Shown piece after piece: positions 63,981 through 64,000 of a stretch of DNA of 64,000 nt. This DNA is from Rhyzopertha dominica. Its lineage: Eukaryota > Arthropoda > Insecta > Coleoptera > Bostrichidae. A program made the position numbers and the translations under genes. The stretch's first letter is position 1, and each line of letters starts with the position of its first letter. Location: NCBI GenBank assembly GCA_025024175.1, contig QCXZ01000086.1:18442245-18506244 (forward strand). Reading direction: 5' to 3'. Under the pieces are notes generated by a model, which saw only the letters and a list, made by a program, of their open reading frames with translations, made no database searches and was not told the origin of the DNA.

Positions 63981-64000
63981 CTTGATATTTTCTTTAAAAC
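63981..64000 (-). CDS. End of the upstream nuclease exon, copy 2
   Basis: The complement reads AAAGAAAATATCAAG followed by GTAAGT, so the codons LKENIK end at a splice donor as in copy 1 (LKIRTK then GTAAGT). The exon continues beyond the window. Confidence 0.55.

Noticed and set aside
1..64000. tRNA and rRNA genes
   Set aside because: No convincing A-box and B-box pair or rRNA-like stretch was seen; a covariance-model search would be needed to exclude them.

Overview
This window looks like a transposon-rich intergenic stretch of an insect nuclear genome. The supporting signs are GT-AG introns, arthropod TATA plus TCAGT promoters, mariner, rosa, Sola, PIF/Harbinger, pogo and hAT DNA transposons, Penelope, CR1-like and R1-like retroelements, Ty3/gypsy and BEL/Pao LTR elements, and a Polinton. 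No bacterial gene organisation is present. Base composition is AT-rich, except for the GC-richer gypsy and R1 block at about 23.3-32.1 kb and an embedded virus-like gene at 18.9-20.3 kb. The species cannot be named from the sequence. A sap-feeding hemipteran is one possibility because of a microexon-rich RING gene, but that is weak.

Layout. 0-2.5 kb: a LINE endonuclease fragment (minus) split by a complete mariner. 2.5-5.8 kb: exons of an unrecognised gene (minus) next to a second mariner. 6.1-7.4 kb: a Penelope-like RT remnant. 7.9-9.5 kb: a rosa (DD41D) transposon with an intact transposase, inserted at the end of a RING-finger gene. That gene (minus, 15.8 to 9.5 kb) has about 12 tandem microexons, and a full-length CR1-like LINE sits in one intron (9.86-14.0 kb). 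15.8-18.0 kb: diverged repeats, a promoter and a 113-codon ORF. 18.3-22.45 kb: a gypsy element with near-identical LTRs and a perfect 5-bp target duplication; most of its pol is replaced by a nucleoprotein-like gene of probable negative-strand RNA virus origin. 23.7-27.85 kb: the 3' half of a second gypsy element. 27.85-32.14 kb: an R1-like LINE that stops abruptly inside its RT. 32.14-39.55 kb: Polinton capsid and protease genes, cut by a Sola-type transposon. 40.6-43.6 kb: a pogo-like transposase split by a Harbinger element. 43.7-52.6 kb: eroded C2H2/TNP2-like, Penelope, LINE, gypsy and hAT pieces, plus a cassette framed by palindrome arrays. 53.3-56.3 kb and 61.8-64 kb: two PIF/Harbinger copies whose nuclease and MADF-BESS genes interlock on opposite strands. 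57.4-61.2 kb: pogo, BEL/Pao and hAT remnants.

Most coding capacity here belongs to mobile elements, and most copies carry stops or frameshifts. The rosa transposase is the clearest intact gene. The most unusual objects are the gypsy-nucleoprotein chimera, the interlocked Harbinger gene pair, the microexon RING gene, and the 49.9-51.4 kb palindrome-array cassette.
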